Assembly: GCF_021602345.1 (NCBI RefSeq)
Contig: NZ_BQID01000003.1
Location: 372,001-436,000 of the forward strand
Direction of reading: 5' to 3'
DNA from: Pseudomonas pharyngis
GTDB lineage: Bacteria > Pseudomonadota > Gammaproteobacteria > Pseudomonadales > Pseudomonadaceae
DNA: 64,000 nt
Of this stretch, positions 10,904-18,965 are shown one piece after another (positions within the stretch are counted from its first letter, which is position 1; each line of letters opens with the position of its first letter). The position numbers were made by a program, and so were the translations under genes. The notes beneath the pieces are model-generated. The model had not been told where the DNA came from and did no database searches. It saw nothing but the letters and a program-made list of their open reading frames with translations.

Positions 10904-12193
10904 ATGAAGTGGTTACGGGCTATCGCCATGATGGCCGGCCTCGCCTGCTCAACAACTGGCGCTGCCGAGTTCTACGAAGACAAGCCGCTGGCTCACCCGC
11001 TGATCCAGGGCTTGCAGGAAAGCTCGATGACTCTGGCGTTCATCAAGGAAACGAAGGGCGTCAAAGGCTATTACTGCCGTTGCGACACGCCGGGCGAACG
11101 CCCGCAACTGCTTGATGAGTTCGGTCAGGTGAACATCGAATCGGTTTTTCTCATGTCGCTCGACAGTGAGGATCCGACCCGCTTCGTGCTTTTTCGGCAA
11201 GACGACCGCTACAAAATCTACGCCTACAAATACAACGCGAACGACCACCTCTACAGTCGCGTCACGCGATTGCAGCCGGCGCTGGACCGCATCGCCGAAG
11301 GTCGCAAACACCTCGACGCCCTGACCATCAAGAAGGCTCTGAGCCAAATCACCCCGCTCAACTACAGCCTCTTCCTCGAAGAGTCCGGCATACCGGAATT
11401 CGACCAGCTCGATTTCAGCCAAGGGAAACTGGTGAGCTTTTACGGCCAGTACTACGACCCACTGAGCGACCCGACGCCAGATGACGAACCTTACTTCTTC
11501 AAGAAGACCTATCAGGAAAAAAACGGCCGGTTCCTTACCGTTACTTTCTGGCGATGGCTCGACGAGACGCTCGTCGAGGGCAAGCGCACGCTCTACAACT
11601 ATCGGGTGAGGCGTATTGCCTGGGAAACCGAACCGGCTAAATTCACCGGCAGTGAAGACGGCCAATCGGTGTCTTATGATTCTGGCTCGCTCACGGCCCA
11701 AGGTGCCTACAAGCAGGGTGTGCGGATCGGCCCGTGGTCTTCTTCCAAAGACGAGAAATATTCGGAGTCCGGCAATTTCGTAGAGGGCAAACGAGAGGGC
11801 CAGTGGACGCTGTACCAGGATGGGCAAACACTGGAGGGCGAATTCCACAATGATTTGCGCGAGGGTCGCTGGCAGCTTCTCAACCACGACGACATGGAAT
11901 GGGTCGCCACCGGATTCCAGACCTATGCCCACGGCCAACTCAACGGCCTGAGTGAATTGACTGTTCGTGGCACTACCGAGCGGGGTGAATATCGCGATGA
12001 CAAACGCCAAGGCCTCTGGGTGACCAGGCTCGACAATGGCCACACCCTCAACGTCAACTTTGTTGACGACGTAAAGGAAGGCGAGTTGCGCGAAGTTGAC
12101 ACCAAGGGTGTGCCGGTCCTGGTCGAGCACTACAAGGCAGGCGTCCTGTCCGGCGCCCGCGAGAATGCCGTTACACCTGGCGCCGCACAATAA
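10904..12193 (+). CDS. Secreted MORN-like (YwqK-type) repeat protein
   Basis: 429 aa from the ATG at 10904. An open stretch upstream runs through the glnA terminator and is not coding. Residues 1-20 form a signal peptide (MKWLRAIAMMAGLACSTTGA). The C-terminal half carries several glycine-aromatic repeats of the form G-x-(Y/F)-x-x-G-x-R-x-G-x-W, for example GNFVEGKREGQWTLY and GEFHNDLREGRWQLL. These resemble MORN / YwqK antitoxin-like repeats. The N-terminal half is not recognised. A periplasmic or surface location is inferred. Confidence 0.72.
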   Translation: MKWLRAIAMMAGLACSTTGAAEFYEDKPLAHPLIQGLQESSMTLAFIKETKGVKGYYCRCDTPGERPQLLDEFGQVNIESVFLMSLDSEDPTRFVLFRQDDRYKIYAYKYNANDHLYSRVTRLQPALDRIAEGRKHLDALTIKKALSQITPLNYSLFLEESGIPEFDQLDFSQGKLVSFYGQYYDPLSDPTPDDEPYFFKKTYQEKNGRFLTVTFWRWLDETLVEGKRTLYNYRVRRIAWETEPAKFTGSEDGQSVSYDSGSLTAQGAYKQGVRIGPWSSSKDEKYSESGNFVEGKREGQWTLYQDGQTLEGEFHNDLREGRWQLLNHDDMEWVATGFQTYAHGQLNGLSELTVRGTTERGEYRDDKRQGLWVTRLDNGHTLNVNFVDDVKEGELREVDTKGVPVLVEHYKAGVLSGARENAVTPGAAQ

Positions 12194-12292
12194 ATCCTGT
12201 GCGGTTTGTGTGAGCAGATATTGTCCCGATTGGGCTTACCGCCGCCCCTGGCCTATGCTGCAAGCCAATCTCATTGTTGATCGGTCGAATCC

Positions 12293-12799
12293 ATGGGTCG
12301 TGGTTTTTTCTTCCTGCTGCTGATCGCCCTGCCCGCCGCCGCGCAGATCTACAAGTACACCGATGCCAGCGGCAACACGGTGTACAGCGATCACGCACCG
12401 GACGGCGTACAGGCGCAGCCGGTGGAGTTGCCGCCGCTCAACAGCGTTCAGCCCCAGGCACCGAGCCCGCCCTCTTCAGACACCCCCAGCCCTGCGCCAG
12501 GACGCAATGCCTATGAAGTGCTTGAGCTGACCGGCCTGCCCACCGAAGAGGCCCTGCGCGCCAACAACGGCACCTTCACGGTCAGCGTGCTGATCAAGCC
12601 GCGCCTGCAACCGCCGCATCAATTGCGCCTGCTGCTGGACGACGCACCTTATGGCCAGCCGAGTAATGTGCCGATCCTGCAACTGGTGAACGTCGACCGG
12701 GGCGAGCATCGGCTCGCGGTGCAGGTAATCAATGGCGAGACGATCATTCAGCAGAGTCCTGCGGTGGTGTTCACCGTGCAGCGGGTGCACAGGCCATGA
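12293..12799 (+). CDS. DUF4124 domain-containing periplasmic protein (first of a tandem pair)
   Basis: 168 aa. A short signal peptide (RGFFFLLLIALPAAA) is followed by the DUF4124 core QIYKYTDASGNTVYSDHAP and a Pro-rich linker. A C-terminal beta domain (LRLLLDD...VNVDRGEHRLAVQVI) closely matches the same region of the next gene, so the two look like tandem duplicates. The stop overlaps the next start (ATGA). Function unknown; the position upstream of ntrB is as I recall it in related pseudomonads. Confidence 0.85.
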   Translation: MGRGFFFLLLIALPAAAQIYKYTDASGNTVYSDHAPDGVQAQPVELPPLNSVQPQAPSPPSSDTPSPAPGRNAYEVLELTGLPTEEALRANNGTFTVSVLIKPRLQPPHQLRLLLDDAPYGQPSNVPILQLVNVDRGEHRLAVQVINGETIIQQSPAVVFTVQRVHRP

Positions 12800-13419
12800 T
12801 GCGAGGATTGATTGCCTTGTGCCTGTCGCTGATCGCGTTTGGCGCATCGGCCGAGGTGTTCACTTACATCGATGCACAGGGCAATCGCGTCTACACCGAT
12901 CAACCGCGCGCCAATGCCAAGCGTGTGCCGCTGGCTAACAGCAATCGCATGGCCTCGAATCCGACCGCCACTGCACCGGTCAAGCCGTCGATGAAATCAG
13001 CAGAGCCGCCGCTGTTCCACTACGACATGCTGCGGGTGCTGATCCCCGAGCCGGACGCGACCATTCGCAGCAGCGCCGGCGAACTGATCGTCAGCGTCAC
13101 CAGCGAGCCGGGCCTGCAAAAAGGTCATCGGTATCGCCTGCTGCTGGATGGCCAGGCCGTCGGCGAACCCGGCCTGAGCCCGGTGTTCCCGCTGAGCAAC
13201 ATCGATCGTGGCAGCCACAACCTGTCGGTCGAGATCCTTGATGCTGAGGGCCGCACCGTGGAGAAAACCGCCAACCAGCCCTTCCACATGCAGCGCATTT
13301 CCCTGGCACAGAAGCGTCAGGTCAAACCCTGCGTCAGCGCCGACTACGGCGTGCGCCCGGAATGCCCGCTGAAAGACAAACCCGCCGAACCGAAAAATCC
13401 TTTCCTGCGTTTCTTCTGA
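12796..13419 (+). CDS. DUF4124 domain-containing periplasmic protein (second of a tandem pair)
   Basis: 207 aa. Signal peptide MMRGLIALCLSLIAFGASA, then the DUF4124 motif EVFTYIDAQGNRVYTDQPRAN, then a beta-rich domain (YRLLLDG...LSNIDRGSHNLSVEIL) paralogous to the preceding protein. The C-terminus is Lys/Pro-rich (KDKPAEPKNPFLRFF). It overlaps the first gene by 4 bp, so translation is probably coupled. No known biochemical role. Confidence 0.85.
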   Translation: MMRGLIALCLSLIAFGASAEVFTYIDAQGNRVYTDQPRANAKRVPLANSNRMASNPTATAPVKPSMKSAEPPLFHYDMLRVLIPEPDATIRSSAGELIVSVTSEPGLQKGHRYRLLLDGQAVGEPGLSPVFPLSNIDRGSHNLSVEILDAEGRTVEKTANQPFHMQRISLAQKRQVKPCVSADYGVRPECPLKDKPAEPKNPFLRFF

Positions 13420-13435
13420 CGCCGTTCAGCTTTGC

Positions 13436-13463
13436 GCACTATATTGGTGCAATACATTGCACC
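13436..13463. promoter_or_regulatory. Overlapping NtrC-type operators upstream of ntrB
   Basis: GCACT-N5-GGTGC (13436-13450) matches the NtrC consensus. It shares its right half with GGTGCAATACATTGCACC (13446-13463), which has 8-bp inverted arms. It lies ~190 bp upstream of the glnL ATG. By analogy with enteric glnLp, NtrC probably represses its own operon here. Confidence 0.7.
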
Positions 13464-13649
13464 GTACTCACATTCCAACCCATTTTGGTTCGAAAGTACC
13501 CGCCAGAGCGGTTTGACTGCCACGCAAACGAGCGTCAAACGCCCGTTTCAGGGGTTGAACGCTTCTTTTCGGAGCCTTGGTTTGGTTTTTGCATTTTCCT
13601 CGTATCAGCGCTGTATCCCTGCGCGCGCCATGCTCCAAAAGAGGTCCTC

Positions 13650-14735
13650 ATGACCATCAGTGACGCACTGCATCGCTTGCTACTCGACAACCTGACCACC
13701 GCCACCATCCTGCTCGACAGCGAATTGCGCCTCGAGTACATGAACCCGGCGGCGGAGATGCTGCTGGCCATCAGCGGTCAGCGCAGCCATGGGCAGTTCA
13801 TCAGCGAGCTGTTCACCGAGTCCACCGAGGCGCTCAACTCGTTGCGTCAGGCGGTGGAGCAGGCGCACCCGTTCACCAAGCGCGAAGCGATGCTCACCGC
13901 CCTCACCGGCCAGACCCTGACCGTGGATTACGCGGTAACGCCGATCCTCAGCAACGGCGCGACCCTGCTCCTGCTGGAGGTCCATCCCCGTGACCGCCTG
14001 TTGCGGATCACCAAGGAAGAGGCCCAGTTGTCGAAGCAGGAAACCAGCAAGATGCTGGTGCGCGGCCTGGCCCACGAGATCAAGAACCCGCTCGGCGGCA
14101 TTCGTGGCGCCGCGCAACTGCTGGCCCGGGAACTGCCGGAAGACAGCCTGCGCGACTACACCAACGTGATCATCGAAGAGGCCGACCGCCTGCGCAATCT
14201 GGTCGACCGCATGCTCGGTTCTAACAAACTGCCGTCGCTGGCCCTGTGCAACGTCCACGAAGTGCTGGAGCGGGTCTGCCAACTGGTCGAGGCCGAAAGC
14301 CAGGGCTGCATCACGCTGGTGCGCGATTACGACCCGAGCATCCCCGATGTCCTGATCGACCGCGAACAAATGATTCAGGCGGTGCTGAACATCGTGCGCA
14401 ACGCGATGCAGGCCATCAGCAGCCAGAACGAGCTGCGCCTGGGCCGCATCAGCCTGCGCACCCGCGCCATGCGCCAGTTCACCATCGGCCACGTCCGTCA
14501 TCGCCTGGTGACCAAGATCGAGATCATCGACAACGGTCCGGGCATTCCGGCGGAACTGCAGGAAACCATCTTCTTTCCCATGGTCAGCGGCCGTCCGGAC
14601 GGTACCGGGCTCGGCCTGGCCATCACCCAGAACATCATCAGCCAGCACCAGGGCCTGATCGAGTGTGACAGCCATCCAGGCCACACCACGTTCTCGATCT
14701 TTCTGCCACTGGAACAAGGAGCCACATCGACATGA
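13650..14735 (+). CDS. glnL: Nitrogen sensor histidine kinase NtrB
   Basis: 361 aa from the ATG at 13650, after GAGGTCCTC. The longer open frame would start inside the previous gene. An N-terminal PAS domain (LLLDNLTTATILLDSELRLEYMNPAA) is followed by the dimerisation/phosphoacceptor helix GLAHEIKNPLGGIRGAAQLL with the phospho-His. The HATPase motifs are the N box (LNIVRNAMQA), G1 (DNGPGIP) and G2 (GTGLGLAI). No membrane segment, so cytosolic. It phosphorylates or dephosphorylates NtrC under PII control. It overlaps ntrC by 4 bp. Confidence 0.97.
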   Translation: MTISDALHRLLLDNLTTATILLDSELRLEYMNPAAEMLLAISGQRSHGQFISELFTESTEALNSLRQAVEQAHPFTKREAMLTALTGQTLTVDYAVTPILSNGATLLLLEVHPRDRLLRITKEEAQLSKQETSKMLVRGLAHEIKNPLGGIRGAAQLLARELPEDSLRDYTNVIIEEADRLRNLVDRMLGSNKLPSLALCNVHEVLERVCQLVEAESQGCITLVRDYDPSIPDVLIDREQMIQAVLNIVRNAMQAISSQNELRLGRISLRTRAMRQFTIGHVRHRLVTKIEIIDNGPGIPAELQETIFFPMVSGRPDGTGLGLAITQNIISQHQGLIECDSHPGHTTFSIFLPLEQGATST

Positions 14736-16168
14736 GCCGTAGTGAAACCGTGTGGATCGTCGATGACGACCGTTCTATCCGTTGGGTTCTGGAAAAAGCC
14801 CTGCAACAGGAAGGCATGACCACCCAGAGCTTCGACAGCGCCGATGGCGTGATGAGCCGCCTCGCGCGCCAACAGCCGGACGTGATCATCTCCGACATCC
14901 GCATGCCCGGCGCCAGTGGCCTGGACCTGCTGGCGCGGATCCGCGAGCAGCACCCGCGGTTGCCGGTGATCATAATGACCGCTCACTCCGATCTGGACAG
15001 CGCTGTCGCCTCCTACCAGGGCGGCGCGTTCGAGTACCTGCCCAAGCCGTTCGACGTTGACGAAGCCGTGTCGCTGGTCAAACGTGCCAATCAGCACGCC
15101 CAGGAGCAGCAAGGCCTGGAAGTCGCCCCGACCCTGACTCGCACCCCGGAAATCATCGGCGAAGCGCCGGCGATGCAGGAAGTGTTTCGCGCCATCGGGC
15201 GCTTGAGCCACTCCAACATCACCGTGCTGATCAACGGCGAATCCGGCACCGGTAAAGAACTGGTGGCTCACGCCCTGCACCGCCACAGCCCGCGCGCGGC
15301 CTCGCCGTTCATCGCGCTGAACATGGCGGCGATCCCGAAAGACCTGATGGAATCCGAACTGTTCGGCCACGAAAAAGGCGCGTTCACCGGTGCGGCCAAC
15401 CTGCGTCGTGGCCGTTTCGAACAGGCCGACGGCGGCACGCTGTTCCTCGATGAAATCGGCGACATGCCGGCGGACACCCAGACTCGCCTGCTGCGGGTGC
15501 TGGCCGATGGCGAGTTCTATCGCGTTGGCGGGCACGTGCCGGTCAAAGTCGATGTGCGGATCATCGCGGCGACCCACCAGAATCTGGAAACCCTGGTTCA
15601 CGCCGGGAAATTCCGTGAGGACTTGTTCCACCGCCTCAACGTGATCCGCATCCACATCCCGCGTCTGTCGGACCGTCGCGAAGACATCCCGACCCTGGCC
15701 AAGCACTTCCTCAGCCGCGCCGCGCAAGAGCTGGCGGTGGAGCCGAAGCTGCTGAAAAGCGAGACCGAGGAATACCTGAAGAACCTGCCGTGGCCTGGCA
15801 ACGTGCGCCAGCTGGAAAACACCTGCCGCTGGATCACCGTGATGGCGTCCGGGCGCGAGGTGCATATCAGCGACCTGCCGCCGGAACTGCTGAGCCTGCC
15901 GCAGGACTCGGCGCCGGTGACCAACTGGGAACAGGCGCTGCGCCAATGGGCCGATCAGGCCCTGGCACGCGGGCAGTCGAGCCTGCTCGACAGCGCGGTG
16001 CCGGCGTTCGAGCGAATCATGATCGAAACGGCTCTGAAGCACACCGCCGGGCGTCGTCGCGACGCTGCCGTGCTGCTGGGCTGGGGCCGGAACACCCTGA
16101 CCCGCAAGATCAAGGAACTCGGCATGAAGGTCGATGGCGGGGATGACGATGAGGGTGATGAAGGCTGA
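14732..16168 (+). CDS. ntrC: Nitrogen response regulator NtrC (sigma-54 activator)
   Basis: 478 aa. The receiver domain has the phospho-Asp in VIISDIRMPGASG. The central AAA+ domain shows Walker A GESGTGKE, the sigma-54 contact loop GAFTGA, Walker B GGTLFLDEIGD and the R-finger region. A Fis-type HTH ends the protein (HTAGRRRDAAVLLGWGRNTLTRKIKELG). The start overlaps the glnL stop. Expected targets in this window are the glnA promoter and its own operon. Confidence 0.98.
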   Translation: MSRSETVWIVDDDRSIRWVLEKALQQEGMTTQSFDSADGVMSRLARQQPDVIISDIRMPGASGLDLLARIREQHPRLPVIIMTAHSDLDSAVASYQGGAFEYLPKPFDVDEAVSLVKRANQHAQEQQGLEVAPTLTRTPEIIGEAPAMQEVFRAIGRLSHSNITVLINGESGTGKELVAHALHRHSPRAASPFIALNMAAIPKDLMESELFGHEKGAFTGAANLRRGRFEQADGGTLFLDEIGDMPADTQTRLLRVLADGEFYRVGGHVPVKVDVRIIAATHQNLETLVHAGKFREDLFHRLNVIRIHIPRLSDRREDIPTLAKHFLSRAAQELAVEPKLLKSETEEYLKNLPWPGNVRQLENTCRWITVMASGREVHISDLPPELLSLPQDSAPVTNWEQALRQWADQALARGQSSLLDSAVPAFERIMIETALKHTAGRRRDAAVLLGWGRNTLTRKIKELGMKVDGGDDDEGDEG

Positions 16169-16279
16169 GATTCAGCGCCAGCCTGCACCGCTGCAAGGCA
16201 CCGTGACCCTTAATCGGGCACGGTCACCGGCCCAGGCTTGCACTGTAAACAGCTGAAAATCCCAACCTGTAAAAAGACG

Positions 16280-16305
16280 AAGGCCCCGTACTACGGGGCC
16301 TTCGT
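16280..16305 (+). terminator. Hairpin downstream of ntrC
   Basis: AAGGCCCCGTA and the matching TACGGGGCCTT form a strong stem with a short loop; the downstream tract (CGTCATTGTG) is only moderately U-rich. Confidence 0.7.
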
Positions 16306-16388
16306 CATTGTGTGGGACTTTTTTGTTTCAAAACGAGAAAAACTGGCACGCCCCCTGCAATAACTCCATCAGGTGATTCGATTCACCC

Positions 16389-16582
16389 ACCCTTTCGGGG
16401 GCCTTGGTACAGGCAGGCCGGGGATTCCCCTCTTTACACCGGACTCATCGAGTCCACCCTTTTGGGGCCCTTGATACAGGCAGGTCAGGGGTTCCTTCTT
16501 TACACCGGCTCAGAACGCGATGCGATGAGCCCGCCCGTTTCGGGAACCTTGGTACAGGCAGGCCGGGGATTCCCTCTTTTAT
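16389..16582 (+). repeat. Three degenerate copies of a ~40-bp sequence with 67- and 78-bp spacing
   Basis: The core TTGGTACAGGCAGG-N-CGGGG-ATTCC-CTCTTTA begins at 16404, 16471 and 16549. Two of the copies continue into ACACCGG. Each is preceded by a short C/G block (CCNTTTNGGGG). The array lies between the ntrC terminator and the 3' end of the convergent gene at 16579. It has no plausible ORF and no resemblance to the REPINs. Confidence 0.8.
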
Positions 16583-17019
16583 TGCTCCCGGAGATGGATC
16601 TCCAGCCGCCAGCGGTCATCGACCGCCTGGCCGGCCCAGTCGCCCTGCAGCGGCCGCGCCGCCACCAGCGTCAGCAACAATCCCCCGTCACTCAACCGCG
16701 TCCGCCAGTTCACGTCCTTGCCGTTGAACTTGAGCTGGCCTTTCTGCGCCTGGCCTTCGGCCTCGAACAACAGCGCAACGCTGCCATCGACGATCTCGCC
16801 ATGCAGCTTCGGCTCGTTGTTGAACCAGACCGCCAGCCCGCCATCGATCACCTCGACCTGCTGCAAAACGGTCGGGTCAGGCGTGGTCAAACGGCCGATC
16901 ATCATCCCGACCATCACACCGACGATCGCCAGTGAGGCCATCACCCGCGGGAATAGTTTCGAACGCGGATCCGCTTGCGGCGTAGAATGCGCGTCATCTT
17001 TACCTTCGGAGCCGTGCAT
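16579..17019 (-). CDS. Single-pass membrane protein of unknown function
   Basis: 146 aa. A hydrophilic N-terminus is followed by one membrane helix near residues 25-43 (RVMASLAIVGVMVGMMIGRL). A C-terminal domain of beta character (VEVIDGGLAVWFNNEPKLHGEIVDG) is probably periplasmic. I do not recognise a family beyond conservation next to trmL in pseudomonads, from memory. The ATG at 17019 shares two bases with the divergent trmL ATG; Met-28 is an alternative start without a visible ribosome site. Confidence 0.75.
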   Translation of the reverse strand: MHGSEGKDDAHSTPQADPRSKLFPRVMASLAIVGVMVGMMIGRLTTPDPTVLQQVEVIDGGLAVWFNNEPKLHGEIVDGSVALLFEAEGQAQKGQLKFNGKDVNWRTRLSDGGLLLTLVAARPLQGDWAGQAVDDRWRLEIHLREQ

Positions 17020-17473
17020 GTTTCACGTCATCCTTTTTCAACCGGAAATTCCGCCGAACACCGGGAACGTTATCAGGCTGTGCGCCAACAGCGGCTGCCA
17101 CCTGCATTTGATCGAACCGCTGGGTTTCGAGATGGACGACAAGCGCTTGCGCCGCGCCGGTCTCGACTACCACGAGTATGCCACCTTGCAGCGCCATGCC
17201 GACCTCGCCAGCTGCCTGGAAAGCCTCGGTCATCCACGGCTGTTCGCCTTCACCACCAAGGGTTCGCGGCCGTTTCACGATGCCGCGTTCGTCCCCGGCG
17301 ATGCATTCATCTTCGGCCCGGAAAGCCGTGGCCTGCCGCCGGAAGTGCTCGACGCCCTGCCCGGCGAACAGCGCCTGCGCCTGCCGATGCGCGAAGGCTG
17401 CCGCAGCCTGAACCTGTCCAACACCGTGGCAGTGGCCGTTTACGAAGCGTGGCGGCAGAACGACTTCAAATAA
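17018..17473 (+). CDS. trmL: tRNA (cytidine/uridine-2'-O-)-methyltransferase TrmL
   Basis: 151 aa from the ATG at 17018 (MFHVILFQPEIPPNTGNVIR), with GGAG seven bases upstream. A compact SPOUT enzyme with the family motifs NTGNVIRLC, FGPESRGLP and RSLNLSNTVAVAVYEAWRQ, which build the trefoil-knot AdoMet site. It 2'-O-methylates the wobble base of tRNA-Leu isoacceptors. Its start codon overlaps that of the divergent gene on the other strand. Confidence 0.95.
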   Translation: MFHVILFQPEIPPNTGNVIRLCANSGCHLHLIEPLGFEMDDKRLRRAGLDYHEYATLQRHADLASCLESLGHPRLFAFTTKGSRPFHDAAFVPGDAFIFGPESRGLPPEVLDALPGEQRLRLPMREGCRSLNLSNTVAVAVYEAWRQNDFK

Positions 17474-17487
17474 CACCGCATAACAAA

Positions 17488-17577
17488 TGTGGGAGCGGGC
17501 TTGCTCGCGAAGGGGCCGCATCAGATGACATTTATGCCACCTGACACACCGCTTTCGCGAGCAAGCCCGCTCCCACA
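17488..17577. repeat. REPIN (two inverted REP sequences)
   Basis: TGTGGGAGCGGGCTTGCTCG at the left end is mirrored by its reverse complement at the right end, with a ~40-bp variable centre. The 90-bp layout is the REP doublet of the P. fluorescens group, mobilised in trans by a RAYT transposase. It sits between the trmL and secB 3' ends. Confidence 0.95.
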
Positions 17578-17604
17578 TTGGACTTGCGTCAACGCTCAGA
17601 TCAT

Positions 17605-18090
17605 TTACTGAACGGTCGGAGTCTCGCCGGATTCCTGCATGCGCTGCAGCTCTTGCGCGTACAGGGCGTCGAAGTTCACCGGGGCCAGCATCAGGGCCGG
17701 GAACGAACCGCGGGTCACCAGGCTGTCCAGGGTTTCGCGAGCGTACGGGAACAGGATGTTCGGGCAGAACGCACCCAGGGTGTGGCTCATCGAAGCCGCG
17801 TCCAGGTTTTTGATCAGGAAGATACCGGCCTGTTGCACTTCAGCGATGAAGGCCACTTCTTCACCGTTTTTCACGGTGACGGACAGGGTCAGCACGACTT
17901 CGTAGAAATCACCTTCCAGGGCTTTCTGGCGGGTATTCAGATCCAGAGCGACCGCCGGGTCCCACTGCTGGCGGAAGATCGCCGGGCTTTTCGGGGCTTC
18001 GAAGGACAGGTCGCGTACGTAGATGCGCTGCAAGGAGAATTGCGGTGCGGTTTCTTCTTCGCTGGCTGCAGTGTTCTGTTGGTCAGTCAT
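17605..18090 (-). CDS. secB: Protein-export chaperone SecB
   Basis: 161 aa, the usual SecB length. It keeps preproteins unfolded and hands them to SecA. Family stretches: [19 protein letters not shown] at the N-terminus, [18 protein letters not shown] in the middle and [20 protein letters not shown] before the C-terminus. The first three genes of this minus-strand run are rhodanese, grxC, secB. Confidence 0.97.
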   Translation of the reverse strand: MTDQQNTAASEEETAPQFSLQRIYVRDLSFEAPKSPAIFRQQWDPAVALDLNTRQKALEGDFYEVVLTLSVTVKNGEEVAFIAEVQQAGIFLIKNLDAASMSHTLGAFCPNILFPYARETLDSLVTRGSFPALMLAPVNFDALYAQELQRMQESGETPTVQ

Positions 18091-18143
18091 CTCAGATCCT
18101 TTCTGATCTTGGGTCTTTTAGGGTTCTTTACGTGTGCAGCAGG

Positions 18144-18398
18144 TCAGGCCTTGAGCAGCGCGTCGAGCTTGCCGGCGCGCTCCAGGGCATACAAATCATC
18201 ACATCCGCCGACGTGGGTGTCGCCGATCCAGATCTGCGGCACGGACGTGCGTCCGGCCCTCTGGGCCATGGCGGCGCGCACCTGCGGCTTGCCATCGACC
18301 TTGATCTCTTCGAAGGCCACGCCTTTGTTCGCGAGCAGGTACTTGGCGCGCGAGCAGTAAGGGCAGTAATCGCTGGAGTAGACGATGACGTCGCTCAT
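18144..18398 (-). CDS. grxC: Glutaredoxin 3
   Basis: 84 aa with the dithiol active site CPYC at residues 11-14 (SSDYCPYCSRAKYLL) and the conserved TSVPQIWIGDTHVGGCDD cis-Pro/GSH-binding region. A GSH-dependent cytosolic reductase. It starts one base after the stop of the rhodanese gene, so the two are cotranscribed and probably coupled. Confidence 0.97.
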   Translation of the reverse strand: MSDVIVYSSDYCPYCSRAKYLLANKGVAFEEIKVDGKPQVRAAMAQRAGRTSVPQIWIGDTHVGGCDDLYALERAGKLDALLKA

Positions 18399-18399
18399 G

Positions 18400-18813
18400 T
18401 CACTTCACCAACGGCAGGTTGTCGCCTTTCCAGCTGGAAATCCCGCCGGACAGCTTGGCGGCGGTGAAGCCGGCCTTCATCAGCTCGCGGGCATGGGTGC
18501 CGGCGGTCTGGCCCAGGGCGTCGACCAGAATGATGGTCTTGGCCTTGTGTTTTTCCAGCTCGCCGATGCGGGCGGCCAGTTTGTCCTGGGGAATGTTCAC
18601 CGCGCCAACGATGTGACCGGCGGCGTAGTCCTTGCTCGGACGGATGTCCACCACCACGCCGGCTTCCTTGTTGACCAGTGCGGTCAGCTCGCCCGTGCTC
18701 AGGCTTTTACCGCCGCCCTGCACCGTATGCGCCAGCAGCAAAGCCAGCAGTACGACGAAGATACCGACAAGAATGTAGTGGTTAGTGGCAAATTCAATCA
18801 GGTGAGCAACCAT
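18400..18813 (-). CDS. Membrane-anchored rhodanese-like protein
   Basis: 137 aa from the ATG at 18813; an earlier in-frame GTG at 18861 is less likely. One N-terminal membrane helix (HYILVGIFVVLLALLLAHTV) precedes a rhodanese domain (VVVDIRPSKDYAAGHIVGAVNIP). The active-loop position reads ILVDALGQTAGTHA with no cysteine, so the domain is probably not a sulfurtransferase. It is first in the run with grxC and secB and divergent from gpmI. No good Shine-Dalgarno is visible. Confidence 0.88.
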   Translation of the reverse strand: MVAHLIEFATNHYILVGIFVVLLALLLAHTVQGGGKSLSTGELTALVNKEAGVVVDIRPSKDYAAGHIVGAVNIPQDKLAARIGELEKHKAKTIILVDALGQTAGTHARELMKAGFTAAKLSGGISSWKGDNLPLVK

Positions 18814-18965
18814 CGAAGGAGGTTCCAGGGCGTTAAAATGTCGGCCAGTATACACAGCCACTATGGTCGGCCAAACCCCGTCCGGCGGTGACGCCGCTGG
18901 AACTTCGCTTTAAACTCCAACTCCCTTTTCCATCGCCCTCTTCTTATTAGCCACGAGTGGATTCC

